Positions 15,497 through 23,616 of a stretch of DNA of 34,682 bases are shown here, piece after piece. The position numbers were made by a program, and so were the translations under genes. The DNA is from Clostridia bacterium. GTDB lineage: Bacteria > Bacillota > Clostridia > Oscillospirales > Butyricicoccaceae. The notes below the pieces were generated by a model. The model was given only the letters and a program-made list of their open reading frames with translations, made no database searches and was not told the origin of the DNA. The number at the start of each line of letters is the position of its first letter. Position 1 is the first letter of the stretch. The DNA is taken from the NCBI GenBank assembly GCA_021205365.1, contig JAJPXP010000054.1, positions 1 to 34,682 on the forward strand. Reading direction: 5' to 3'.

Positions 15497-16304
15497 ACTT
15501 AATATTTACCTGGCGATGCAGGAATTTATTGACAACATCATTAAACGCATCAAAATTGTCTGCATTGGCATTGTGAGATGCATCCGGTATCACATGCATG
15601 GGATAACCAGTCTGTTCCGACCAGATTCGGCAATACTCAGCGATCTTACCAGCATAATCCATGGCACCGATGGTCAGCAGTACCGGGCACTGAAATTCTA
15701 CTACGTCTTCACGGGTAAACCGGTCAGCGTATGCTGCGCTGAATGCATTGACAATCTCCCGCTTGGACATCTGCTCCACCATGGCAAGCGCATTGTGATA
15801 TCCATATCTCGTCTGTGCATGTCTCTTTGCCAGACTAGTACGCAGCAGTGTTTCCGGTAAACGTTTTACAAACATGGGAATCCTGCGCAGTTCCTTCAAA
15901 TCCGCCGCAGAATAAAAGGGAATGCCAAATGGCATTGCACCAATGCCAAGGAAAGCGCTTACTCTTTCCGGCCATTGCGCTGCAAATTCCTGGCAGACAT
16001 AACCACCAATGCCATGTCCGATCAAAATGACTTTTTCCATCTGCTCACGGTCAAGGATCGCTTTTAAATCCTCCGCAGCATGGGCAAAAGAAAATTCATG
16101 ATAGGGACGGGATCTGCCATGCAGCGGAAGATCCCAAAAAATCATATGGTATCCCCACTTAAAATATGGCAGTTGTTTATCAAATAAATGGTGATTGGCA
16201 GCTATGCCATGCGTAAATACAATACAAGGTGCATCGGGTTTTTCATTTTGTTCAACCCAGTAATAGGTTGCACCTCTGGATGAAGAAACCAGTTTTCCAA
16301 CCAT
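15495..16304 (-). CDS. Alpha/beta-hydrolase-fold protein lacking the nucleophilic serine
   Basis: 269 residues. FTHGIAANHHLF (30-41) is the oxyanion region, and FWDLPLHGRS (56-65) the following strand. The nucleophile elbow reads GHGIGG, so residue 98, normally serine, is glycine (codon GGC; AGC would be serine). The acid (IGAMDYAGKI) and the histidine (PDASHNANADN) near the C-terminus are kept. Known family members hydrolyse esters, C-C bonds or lactones through that serine; this one may be inactive, may bind a ligand, or may use another mechanism. GGAGG lies 8 bases before the ATG. It follows nudC by 30 bases and is probably co-transcribed with it. Confidence 0.85.
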   Translation of the reverse strand: MVGKLVSSSRGATYYWVEQNEKPDAPCIVFTHGIAANHHLFDKQLPYFKWGYHMIFWDLPLHGRSRPYHEFSFAHAAEDLKAILDREQMEKVILIGHGIGGYVCQEFAAQWPERVSAFLGIGAMPFGIPFYSAADLKELRRIPMFVKRLPETLLRTSLAKRHAQTRYGYHNALAMVEQMSKREIVNAFSAAYADRFTREDVVEFQCPVLLTIGAMDYAGKIAEYCRIWSEQTGYPMHVIPDASHNANADNFDAFNDVVNKFLHRQVNIK

Positions 16305-16334
16305 CGTGATGCCTCCAATTCAGTATATAACTGT

Positions 16335-17186
16335 TTATTGCTGTCCTGGTGCCTTATGTGCGCGGAACTGCTCAATCATATAATGGGTTAAATCCAACGG
16401 CTCCTTTTCATACGCGGGCGGGATTTCCTCTGCAGTATACCACTTTGCTTCCTTTAACTCGTCCTTCTGCAGCTTTACCTGATCGCTGCCATCCAGCTCC
16501 GCCCAGAAGCCGATCATCTGCGCACCAGAGAAGCCCCATGGCTGGTTGCCATAATACCGGATATTCTTGATATTGAGGCCGGTTTCTTCCTTCGCCTCAC
16601 GTTTTACTGTGGTTTCAAAGGTTTCACCCACACTCATATAGCCGGAAACCAGTGCATAAACCGGATTCTTATAAACCGAAGACTTGGTCAGCAGAATCTT
16701 ATCGCCATTGATAATGCCGACAATAATAGCCGGGCTGATCACCGGATAGGTCACAGCATGACATTCCTCATTGGTACAGCGCATGGCCAGCTCCTTGCTG
16801 TCCGGCAGCATCGGTGCACCACAGCAGCCGCAGAAGCGGTGAGACTGATACCACTGAAATAGATGCAGTGCAGTAACAGAACCCAAACGCAGCCATTCGG
16901 GTTCAACGGTGCGGAGACAACGGGAAACCTCGCGCTTCAACTTGTCTTTGATCTCATCCGACGGATCAAGCACGGTGAAAAACTGCGTACCTGCCTGTTC
17001 AAAAATATGTACCAGCTCACTGTCTTCTCCGCCGAGTGCTTTCCAGTCTGCATAGGTTGGCAGCTCACCGGTTTCTGGCACAACCAACACATCCGTATGC
17101 TCAAACAGCAGGACATAATCGCTGTCCACCGGCTGTGGCTTGGAAAACTCCGTATCAATCGTTTTTGTACCAATATCCTGAATCAT
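16335..17186 (-). CDS. nudC: NAD(+)/NADH pyrophosphatase / RNA deNADding Nudix hydrolase
   Basis: 283 residues. An N-terminal domain precedes a four-cysteine zinc ribbon (C119, C122, C137, C142). The Nudix box GX5EX7REUXEEXGU is at 182-204 (GYMSVGE to REAKEETGL). The NudC-specific SQPWPFP motif appears as NQPWGFSGAQ at 214-223, slightly altered. The enzyme splits NADH to NMNH and AMP and in other bacteria removes NAD caps from RNA. GGAGG lies 6-7 bases before the ATG. First gene of a two-gene unit with the hydrolase. Confidence 0.93.
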   Translation of the reverse strand: MIQDIGTKTIDTEFSKPQPVDSDYVLLFEHTDVLVVPETGELPTYADWKALGGEDSELVHIFEQAGTQFFTVLDPSDEIKDKLKREVSRCLRTVEPEWLRLGSVTALHLFQWYQSHRFCGCCGAPMLPDSKELAMRCTNEECHAVTYPVISPAIIVGIINGDKILLTKSSVYKNPVYALVSGYMSVGETFETTVKREAKEETGLNIKNIRYYGNQPWGFSGAQMIGFWAELDGSDQVKLQKDELKEAKWYTAEEIPPAYEKEPLDLTHYMIEQFRAHKAPGQQ

Positions 17187-17268
17187 ATGTATCCTCCATC
17201 CAATTACAACAGTCTTGCCATTGCTTCTGTCTCTTTATAGCATCCTGTTGCTTTTTCTACTACTTTTC

Positions 17269-17296
17269 ATTATACGAGCTTGACTGCAAAATGCAA
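17269..17296 (-). promoter_or_regulatory. Promoter of nudC
   Basis: The minus strand reads TTGCAT, 16 bases, TATAAT. Confidence 0.6.
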
Positions 17297-17315
17297 GCAT
17301 TTCCTTTCCATATAG

Positions 17316-17344
17316 TTGAAGCATGCACAAAAAAACAGTATAAT
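17316..17344 (+). promoter_or_regulatory. Promoter of the aldolase-mtnA-deaminase operon
   Basis: TTGAAG, 17 bases, TATAAT, giving a leader of roughly 30 bases. No riboswitch fits in so short a leader. Confidence 0.75.
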
Positions 17345-17378
17345 AAATCTGTCAGCAAAGAAAATGGAGGGAAAAGAA

Positions 17379-18020
17379 ATGAAACCATCCTTATCTGATT
17401 TTATTCCCATGCGTGAGGAAATTGTGATGACTGCCCAGCGTGCATACCAGGAAGGCTTAATGGCAGCTACCAGCGGCAATCTCAGCTGTTTTGATGAAAA
17501 AAGTGGTTATATTGCTATCACACCCAGCGGCATGGATTATTCTATTATGAAGCCGGATGATATTGTAATCATCGATCTTGACGGCAATGTGATCGACGGC
17601 ATACACAAGCCATCCTCTGAATGGAAGATGCATGCAGAAATATACCGTCATTTACCCCAGCACCATGCCATTGTCCATACCCATTCCCCCAGTGCCACAG
17701 CTTATGCTGTCCTCCGGAGGGAAATTCCATGTGTATTGGTAGAAATGCTGTTGTTTTTAGGCGGAAGCATCGAAGTGGCGGAATATGCCGCCCAAGGCAG
17801 TGCTGCTGTCGGCACCAATTGCCTGCCGATTCTCAGCCGGAAACCTGCCTGTCTGCTGGCGAACCATGGTGTTGTCACGGTCGGTGATACCTTAGCGCAG
17901 GCATATACAAACAGTGTTTATGTAGAAGACTCCGCAAAAATCGTCCAGCTTGCCATGAGTACAGGCTGCCCGATTCCTGCGATACTTGATAAAGAAGGAA
18001 GCAAACCATATCATGAATGA
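17379..18020 (+). CDS. Class II aldolase (FucA-like; probable 5-deoxyribulose / methylthioribulose 1-phosphate aldolase)
   Basis: 213 residues from the ATG at 17379 (GGAGG 8 bases upstream); earlier in-frame codons lie in the promoter. ATSGNLS at 30-36 binds phosphate, catalytic E81 sits in PSSEWKMH, and zinc is bound by H100, H102 (VHTHS) and H163 (ANHG). The family cleaves sugar 1-phosphates such as fuculose 1-phosphate to DHAP and an aldehyde. In the DHAP shunt a FucA-type aldolase cleaves 5-deoxyribulose or 5-methylthioribulose 1-phosphate. Its gene overlaps mtnA by 8 bases, and MtnA makes just such a substrate, so that role is the best inference. No fucose genes are nearby. Confidence 0.88.
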   Translation: MKPSLSDFIPMREEIVMTAQRAYQEGLMAATSGNLSCFDEKSGYIAITPSGMDYSIMKPDDIVIIDLDGNVIDGIHKPSSEWKMHAEIYRHLPQHHAIVHTHSPSATAYAVLRREIPCVLVEMLLFLGGSIEVAEYAAQGSAAVGTNCLPILSRKPACLLANHGVVTVGDTLAQAYTNSVYVEDSAKIVQLAMSTGCPIPAILDKEGSKPYHE

Positions 18021-19107
18021 ATATTTATCTGACCATGTACATCTCAGTGATGACGGCACCGCAGTTGTCATCCTTGACCAGACCCAGCTGCCAAACCGTA
18101 CAGAATATTTGACTCTGCGGACAGCACAGGAAATGTTTGATGCCATTCAAATGCTTCAGGTACGCGGTGCACCATGCATTGGTATCTGTGCGGCTTATGA
18201 CTTCTATGTATTGGCCCAGCAGGTAGATGGCAATACAAATGCAGTGCAGTTCCTGTCAGAACTGAGCAAGCAGGCAGATTATCTTGCCTCTTCCCGCCCG
18301 ACAGCAGTTAATCTGCGCTGGGCGTTGGACCGTATGCTGGAAACCGCCAAACGCTGTGCGGAATACCCAGACCGTCTAGAGGTTCTGCATCAGGAATGCA
18401 TCGCAATCCATAAAGAAGACATTGCCATGTGCCGTTCCATTGCGGAATATGGTTTATCTCTCATCAAAAATGGCGATGGTATTCTCACTCACTGTAACGC
18501 AGGCCCGCTAGCTACCTCCCGTTATGGCACTGCCCTGGGGCCATTATTTCTTGGGAAAGAGCGCGGCATGGACTTTCATGTATTTTCCGATGAAACCCGT
18601 CCGCTGCTGCAGGGCGCACGCCTGACCTCCTATGAGCTAAGCCGCGCCGGTATCAATGTCACCCTGATTTGTGACAACATGGCAAGCCTTGTCATGAAAA
18701 ACGGCTGGATACAGGCATGTTTTGTCGGCTGTGACCGTGTTGCGGCAAATGGCGATGCTGCCAACAAAATCGGAACCTCCGGTGTAGCCATTCTGGCAAA
18801 GCATTACGGCATTCCATTTTACGTGCTTGGGCCTACCTCTACCATTGACCTGAACTGTGTCAGCGGGGAAGATATTCCCATTGAACAACGTGACTCGGAG
18901 GAAATCAAGGAGAAATTCTATACCGAGCCGATGGCATTGCCGGAGGTAACATGCTATAATCCAGCATTTGATGTCACAGATCATGAGTTGATTTCCGGTA
19001 TTGTAACAGAGTACGGAATCTGCCGTGCACCGTATACCGAGAGCCTGCGGGCTGTATTTGAGAAAAAACGTGCCGGTCTGCCCTATGGCACACCAGAGGA
19101 GGATTGA
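18013..19107 (+). CDS. mtnA: S-methyl-5-thioribose-1-phosphate isomerase
   Basis: 364 residues from the ATG at 18013, which overlaps the aldolase stop region. MtnA/eIF2B-like signatures: [12 protein letters not shown] (50-61), THCNAG with catalytic C161, [17 protein letters not shown] (193-209), and [17 protein letters not shown] with D241. It isomerises methylthioribose 1-phosphate (or 5-deoxyribose 1-phosphate) from aldose to ketose. The other methionine-salvage enzymes (MtnB, MtnW/X, MtnD) are not in the window; an aldolase and a deaminase flank it instead, which fits the DHAP shunt. Its TGA overlaps the ribosome binding site of the next gene. Confidence 0.95.
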   Translation: MNEYLSDHVHLSDDGTAVVILDQTQLPNRTEYLTLRTAQEMFDAIQMLQVRGAPCIGICAAYDFYVLAQQVDGNTNAVQFLSELSKQADYLASSRPTAVNLRWALDRMLETAKRCAEYPDRLEVLHQECIAIHKEDIAMCRSIAEYGLSLIKNGDGILTHCNAGPLATSRYGTALGPLFLGKERGMDFHVFSDETRPLLQGARLTSYELSRAGINVTLICDNMASLVMKNGWIQACFVGCDRVAANGDAANKIGTSGVAILAKHYGIPFYVLGPTSTIDLNCVSGEDIPIEQRDSEEIKEKFYTEPMALPEVTCYNPAFDVTDHELISGIVTEYGICRAPYTESLRAVFEKKRAGLPYGTPEED

Positions 19108-19109
19108 AC

Positions 19110-20384
19110 ATGAACACAAGACTGTATAATGCCCGCATTCTGACCATGGCAGACGGTTTTGAGCCGTTCTGGGGTGAAATCTGGATTGAGAATGATAAAA
19201 TCACCTATGTCGGCCCGGAAAAGCCGTCTGAAACTCACTGGGATGTGGAACGCAACATCAATGGCAATCTGCTTATGCCGGGCTTCAAAAATGCACACAC
19301 ACATTCTGCCATGACGTTTCTTCGTTCCTATGCAGATGACCTTCCGCTGCAGGACTGGCTGAACACACAGGTTTTCCCGATGGAAGCAAAGCTGGATGCG
19401 GATATGATCTATCACCTGTCCCGGCTCGCCTATCTGGAATACCTCACCAGCGGTATCACAGCAAACTTTGACATGTATTTAACTCCGGATTCCATTGTAC
19501 AGGCATCGATTGATACCGATTACCGTACTGTCCTGACTGGCGCAGTCAATGATTTCAGCCAGTCTGCGGCTCTCGTCGGAGAATGGTATCAGAAATATAA
19601 CGGATACCATCCTTTGATTTCTTTTGAGCTTGGTTTCCATGCAGAATACACCACATCCCGCGGTATTCTGGACGATCTTGCTGCTCTGGCACACCTGTAT
19701 CAGGCTCCGGTCTATACCCACAATTCCGAAACTGTCTCTGAAGTACAGGCATGTATGGAAAAGACCGGCATGACACCGACCCAGTATCTGGACTCTCTGC
19801 ATCTGTTCGACTATGGCGGCGGTGGATACCATTGTGTCCACTTTACGCAGGAAGATATGGAAATCTTCAAAAAGCATAACATGTCTGTTATCACCAACCC
19901 GGCATCCAATCTGAAGTTGGCAAGCGGCATTGCTCCAATTCAGGATATCATGAATGCAGGTGTAAACATTGCCATTGGCACGGATGGCCCCGCAAGCAAC
20001 AACTGTTTGGATATGTTCCGCGAAATGTTCCTGACAACTGCACTTGCCAAGGTACGTGAGAACGATGCTTCCGCTGTGGACGCCAATGCTGTGCTGTACA
20101 TGGCAACGGTTGGCGGTGCCAAAGCAATGCGTTTGTCGGACTGTGAGACGCTGACAGCCGGAAGCCAGGCGGATTTAATTGTCATTGATCTGAACCAGCC
20201 GAATATGCAGCCGATTCATAACATCAGCAAGAATCTGGTCTACAGCGGCAGCAAGCAGAATGTCATCCTGACCATGATTGCGGGAAAAATTCTCTATGAA
20301 AACGGCGAATTTTCTGTCGGCACTGATCCACAGGAAATCTATGCGAAGGCAGCGGAAATGACACAAAAGCTGAAAAACATGTAA
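19110..20384 (+). CDS. Amidohydrolase: probable 5'-deoxyadenosine / MTA / SAH deaminase
   Basis: 424 residues from the ATG at 19110 (GAGGAGG 7 bases upstream); the TTG at 19104 is too close to it. The amidohydrolase metal motif NAHTHS has H63 and H65. H176 is in GFHAEYTT, H204 in YTHNSE with E207, and D292 in IGTDGPASNN, all as in MTA/SAH deaminases. These enzymes deaminate the adenine of methylthioadenosine, S-adenosylhomocysteine or 5'-deoxyadenosine. It is encoded straight after mtnA, so the inosine-type product would be phosphorolysed and sent to MtnA. Guanine or atrazine-type substrates are less likely in this setting. Confidence 0.88.
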   Translation: MNTRLYNARILTMADGFEPFWGEIWIENDKITYVGPEKPSETHWDVERNINGNLLMPGFKNAHTHSAMTFLRSYADDLPLQDWLNTQVFPMEAKLDADMIYHLSRLAYLEYLTSGITANFDMYLTPDSIVQASIDTDYRTVLTGAVNDFSQSAALVGEWYQKYNGYHPLISFELGFHAEYTTSRGILDDLAALAHLYQAPVYTHNSETVSEVQACMEKTGMTPTQYLDSLHLFDYGGGGYHCVHFTQEDMEIFKKHNMSVITNPASNLKLASGIAPIQDIMNAGVNIAIGTDGPASNNCLDMFREMFLTTALAKVRENDASAVDANAVLYMATVGGAKAMRLSDCETLTAGSQADLIVIDLNQPNMQPIHNISKNLVYSGSKQNVILTMIAGKILYENGEFSVGTDPQEIYAKAAEMTQKLKNM

Positions 20385-20405
20385 AGACCTCTGGAGGTAA
20401 TACAA

Positions 20406-21236
20406 ATGTCCCATACCTGTATGCTCGGTGCACTCTGCGGTGATATCGCGGGTTCGATTTATGAGTTTCACAATATAAAACACAGACCCAAAAGGTTAAT
20501 TGAGTCTGCTTGCCGATTTACGGATGATACCGTTATGACCCTGGCTGTTGCAGAGGGTATTCGGACTGGCCTGCAGCAGCTTCCGAAAAACTGGATAGCA
20601 TCTCCGTCTGCGGAAGGTATTTTGCTGCAGGAAGTACAAAGCTCTATGCAGTCCTATGGCAGGAAATATCCCCACGTTGGATATGGCAGACATTTTTACA
20701 AATGGATTCATGACAGTCATCCGCGTCCATACCACAGCTGGGGAAACGGCTCTGCTATGCGTGCATCCTTTGCTGGTTGGGTGGCAAACAGCCTTATGGA
20801 AGCGGAAAAGCTCGGCGCAATCTCAGCAAAAGTAACACATGACCATCCTGAAGGCATCAAAGGGGCACAGGTCACGGCAGCTTCGATCTTTCTGCTGCGA
20901 AACGGGAGCAAAAAAGACTTCGAAGCCTATGCCCGCTCTTATTACAACCTCAATTTCACATTGGACGAAATCCGTCCATCCTACCGTTTTGATGTTTCCT
21001 GTCAAGGCTCTGTCCCACAGGCAATCAAAGCTGTTTTAGAGGAAAACAGTTACGCCGATGTTATTTCCGCTGCTATCTCCATTGGCGGAGACAGTGATAC
21101 TATTGCCGCCATTGCCGGAAGCATTGCGGAGGTCATCTATCCGGTACCAGCGGATATTGCGTCAAGAGCAAAACAGCATCTGGATTCTTTTTTGAAAGCT
21201 TCTTTGGATGCATCCATTGCATATCTTCAAAATTGA
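20406..21236 (+). CDS. ADP-ribosylglycohydrolase-family protein
   Basis: 276 residues; GGAGGT precedes the ATG, 21 bases after the deaminase stop, so it is the last gene of the operon. Signatures: GALCGDIAGSIYE (8-20), the metal motif FTDDT near 40, WGNGSAMR, VTHDHPEG, and the C-terminal SIGGDSDTIAAIAGSIAE, the second metal site. The family (DraG/ARH) hydrolyses N- or O-glycosidic bonds to ADP-ribose using two magnesium ions. All metal motifs look intact. In this operon it could act on a nucleoside or on a modified-nucleotide by-product, but that is inference only. Confidence 0.9.
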   Translation: MSHTCMLGALCGDIAGSIYEFHNIKHRPKRLIESACRFTDDTVMTLAVAEGIRTGLQQLPKNWIASPSAEGILLQEVQSSMQSYGRKYPHVGYGRHFYKWIHDSHPRPYHSWGNGSAMRASFAGWVANSLMEAEKLGAISAKVTHDHPEGIKGAQVTAASIFLLRNGSKKDFEAYARSYYNLNFTLDEIRPSYRFDVSCQGSVPQAIKAVLEENSYADVISAAISIGGDSDTIAAIAGSIAEVIYPVPADIASRAKQHLDSFLKASLDASIAYLQN

Positions 21237-21250
21237 ACAATGACACACAA

Positions 21251-21290
21251 AAACAAAATCCACGCCTATTTCGAGCGTGGATTTTGTTAT
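21251..21290. terminator. Terminator between the convergent operon and trpS
   Basis: 14-bp arms AACAAAATCCACGC/GCGTGGATTTTGTT with a 8-base loop, T-rich on both exits. Confidence 0.85.
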
Positions 21291-21298
21291 ATCACATT

Positions 21299-22387
21299 TT
21301 ATCCCTTCGCATACTTTTCTGCCTGCTCTTTCATCAGAGCCATGTCATCAAAGTAATTGATCTTCATTGCAGCACGGACATCATGCAGGGTTTCGGCAGC
21401 TTCTGCACGTGCAGCTTCACTGCCCTTCTTCAGGATTTCATATACTGCCGGAATATCCTTCTCAAATTCCTTACGGCGTGCACGAATCGGTGCCAATTCA
21501 GCCTCCAGAACTTTGTTCAGGAACTTCTTCACCTTGACGTCACCCAAACCGCCGCGCTGATAATGCTCCTTGACCTCATCCAGATTTACATAATCCGGCC
21601 AAAATTCCGCAAAATGCTCCGGCTTGCAGAATGCATCCAGATAGGTAAATACGGTATTGCCTTCAACCTGACCCGGGTCTTCAACACGAATGTGGTTCGG
21701 ATCGGTATACATGCTCATAATTTTCTTCTTGATGTCCTTTGGATCATCAGACAGATAGATGCAATTGCCGAGGGACTTGCTCATCTTCGCCTTGCCATCA
21801 GTACCCGGCAAACGCAAACATGCCTGATTTTCCGGCAGCAGGATGTTTGGCATGGTCAGGGTTTCACCGTACACACTGTTAAACTTATGTACGATTTCAC
21901 GGGTCTGCTCCAGCATCGGCATCTGGTCTTCACCTACCGGCACCGTGGTTGCGCGGAATGCCGTGATGTCAGAAGCCTGGCTGATCGGATAGGTAAAGAA
22001 TCCTACCGGAATACTTGCTTCAAAATTACGCATCTGGATTTCAGATTTTACCGTCGGGTTGCGCTGCAGGCGGGATACTGTAACCAGATTCATATAATAG
22101 GTAGTCAGCTCGGTCAGCTGCGGTACCATCGACTGAATAAACAGGGTGGATTTTTCCGGATCAAGTCCACAGGACAGGTAGTCCAACGCAACCTCAATGA
22201 TGTTCTGGCGAACCTTTTCCGGGTTGTCAGCATTATCTGTCAAAGCCTGCGCATCCGCAATCATGATGAAAATTTTATCATATTCACCGGAATTTTGTAA
22301 TTCCACACGGCGCTTCAAAGAGCCAACATAGTGTCCCAGATGCAGCTTTCCGGTTGGACGGTCTCCGGTTAAAATAATCTTACCCAA
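21299..22387 (-). CDS. trpS: Tryptophanyl-tRNA synthetase
   Basis: 362 residues, slightly longer than the commonest bacterial TrpS. The HIGH motif is HLGH at 16-19 within [18 protein letters not shown], and the KMSKS motif is KMSKSLGN. Tryptophan-site segments such as [11 protein letters not shown] and VPVGEDQMP are present. It charges tRNA-Trp. The start is TTG: AGGAGG lies exactly 7 bases before TTG at 22387, the family N-terminus [13 protein letters not shown] begins there, and no ATG is nearby. Its leader is short, with no T-box. Confidence 0.96.
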   Translation of the reverse strand: MGKIILTGDRPTGKLHLGHYVGSLKRRVELQNSGEYDKIFIMIADAQALTDNADNPEKVRQNIIEVALDYLSCGLDPEKSTLFIQSMVPQLTELTTYYMNLVTVSRLQRNPTVKSEIQMRNFEASIPVGFFTYPISQASDITAFRATTVPVGEDQMPMLEQTREIVHKFNSVYGETLTMPNILLPENQACLRLPGTDGKAKMSKSLGNCIYLSDDPKDIKKKIMSMYTDPNHIRVEDPGQVEGNTVFTYLDAFCKPEHFAEFWPDYVNLDEVKEHYQRGGLGDVKVKKFLNKVLEAELAPIRARRKEFEKDIPAVYEILKKGSEAARAEAAETLHDVRAAMKINYFDDMALMKEQAEKYAKG

Positions 22388-22444
22388 TGTATTTCCTCCT
22401 CGGGGAACGGCTGTTTATGCTGCCGTCCATTCGTTTCCTTATAT

Positions 22445-22473
22445 AGAGTAATACAAAACGCGTAAAAATGCAA
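22445..22473 (-). promoter_or_regulatory. Promoter of trpS
   Basis: The minus strand reads TTGCAT, 17 bases, TACTCT. The leader of about 50 bases is too short for a T-box. Confidence 0.45.
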
Positions 22474-22544
22474 GCAAAACACAGATGAAATTGGCCCCCG
22501 CTGGATACTTTGATACCATTTCAATGGTTTACGTACTGCTTTTC

Positions 22545-22591
22545 AAAAAGCAGGCCGCAGAAACACCTGATCCCGGTATCCCTGCGGCCTG
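22545..22591 (-). terminator. Terminator of the DUF1540 gene
   Basis: On the minus strand perfect 10-bp arms CAGGCCGCAG/CTGCGGCCTG are followed by CTTTTTG. Confidence 0.88.
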
Positions 22592-22616
22592 TTCTGTCAT
22601 TTCAGCGGCTTAGATT

Positions 22617-22784
22617 TCAGCCCAGCTGGAAAGACTGGCAGTCCGTGCACTTCTTTTCGGTCGGGTTCATCTCATGCGTACCTACCTGGATGCTCTCCAG
22701 CGCACAATACTCGGAATTGGTACAGTGGTTTGCACACTGGCTTACAGTACAGTGAATGCTCTTGTTTGCATGACATTTATCCAT
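22617..22784 (-). CDS. DUF1540 small cysteine-rich protein
   Basis: 55 residues, MDKCHANKSIHCTV at the start, with seven cysteines (4, 12, 17, 21, 27, 46, 49) in the CxVxxC...C...C...CxxC arrangement of DUF1540 proteins, followed by TDCQSFQLG. GAGGAGG lies 8 bases before the ATG. DUF1540 proteins are common in spore-forming Firmicutes and probably bind metal; the role is not known. It lies 54 bases after the amidase gene and is probably the last gene of that transcript. Confidence 0.85.
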   Translation of the reverse strand: MDKCHANKSIHCTVSQCANHCTNSEYCALESIQVGTHEMNPTEKKCTDCQSFQLG

Positions 22785-22838
22785 GATAATGTCCTCCTCT
22801 TGTTTGATTCAATCATAGCATTCCCTGCTTTCCAGTTT

Positions 22839-23534
22839 TTATTCCTCTTCTTTTGCAGCATCGGAAGCTTCCTGAGCATCATATGCCACCTGAACCATAT
22901 TCAAAAACTCATCCCAGCGGTTATTTTGAATGATCGTAGATGGACAATCCTTGCCGGAAAAATCCTGATGTTTTTTTACAGCATCCAGATCCAAATGATA
23001 CTGCCGCAATAAGTATGCTGTCAGCTGAGCCGTATTTTGCATCGTCTGGTCAAAATTTCCACCCTCATTTACACAAAGCTCAATCCCTATGCCATTCCGG
23101 TTACCGCCTTCCTTCCAGCTCGTATCCCCTGCATGGTATCCAACTTCATTATTGGGTAAATGATGCCAGATTTCTGTGTCATCTACAGTATAATGCCAGC
23201 TTTTCTGCTCTTCCCAGCAGTTTTTATGCAAATACTGGTTATGTGCTCTTGCATTGGCATGTGCCCCGGTATTATCCGTTTCATGAATCACAATATAGTG
23301 AACGTCCCGTTTCCGGCCCGGTCTTGCCACTGAATCTGCCGAAATATAATCGGTATGTACAGCAATTCCTGCAATAGAATCCGGTACATCCCGCTCTTCT
23401 GCTGATGGCTGCTCCACAAATACAACTTTCCAGATCCCCGCGGCAATGATAATCACAATAGCGGTGCACAGCATCATCCACAGTACAGCGCCAATTGACC
23501 GCTTCTTTTTCTTTCGTTTTCTCTGCCGTGCCAT
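22839..23534 (-). CDS. Membrane-anchored N-acetylmuramoyl-L-alanine amidase (Amidase_2 / PGRP fold)
   Basis: 231 residues. A very basic N-terminus (RQRKRKKKKRS) and one hydrophobic helix (about 15-37) form a signal anchor with the catalytic domain outside. The amidase_2 domain follows: HYIVIHETDNTGAHANARAHNQYL with the first zinc histidine, WHYTVDDTEIWHHLPNNEVGYHAG, NGIGIELCVNEGGNFDQT, and KHQDFSGKDCPSTI with the last zinc ligands. It cleaves the lactyl-amide bond of peptidoglycan. No wall-binding repeats. GGAGGTG precedes the ATG. The preceding gene ends in a terminator 43 bases upstream, so a promoter must lie in that gap, but I cannot identify one. Confidence 0.92.
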   Translation of the reverse strand: MARQRKRKKKKRSIGAVLWMMLCTAIVIIIAAGIWKVVFVEQPSAEERDVPDSIAGIAVHTDYISADSVARPGRKRDVHYIVIHETDNTGAHANARAHNQYLHKNCWEEQKSWHYTVDDTEIWHHLPNNEVGYHAGDTSWKEGGNRNGIGIELCVNEGGNFDQTMQNTAQLTAYLLRQYHLDLDAVKKHQDFSGKDCPSTIIQNNRWDEFLNMVQVAYDAQEASDAAKEEE

Positions 23535-23576
23535 CCACTTTCACCTCCGCATTTCAATCCTATGTGTCATTGTGTG

Positions 23577-23611
23577 AAAAAATCCCGTCCGGATGCTGAC
23601 CAGGCGGGATT
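23577..23611 (-). terminator. Terminator of the second O-antigen-ligase-like gene
   Basis: On the minus strand AATCCCG/CGGGATT arms are followed by T6. Confidence 0.82.
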
Positions 23612-23616
23612 TAAAA

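Noticed and set aside
22388-22500. T-box leader upstream of trpS
   Set aside because: The leader is about 50 bases and lacks the GGTGG antiterminator core.
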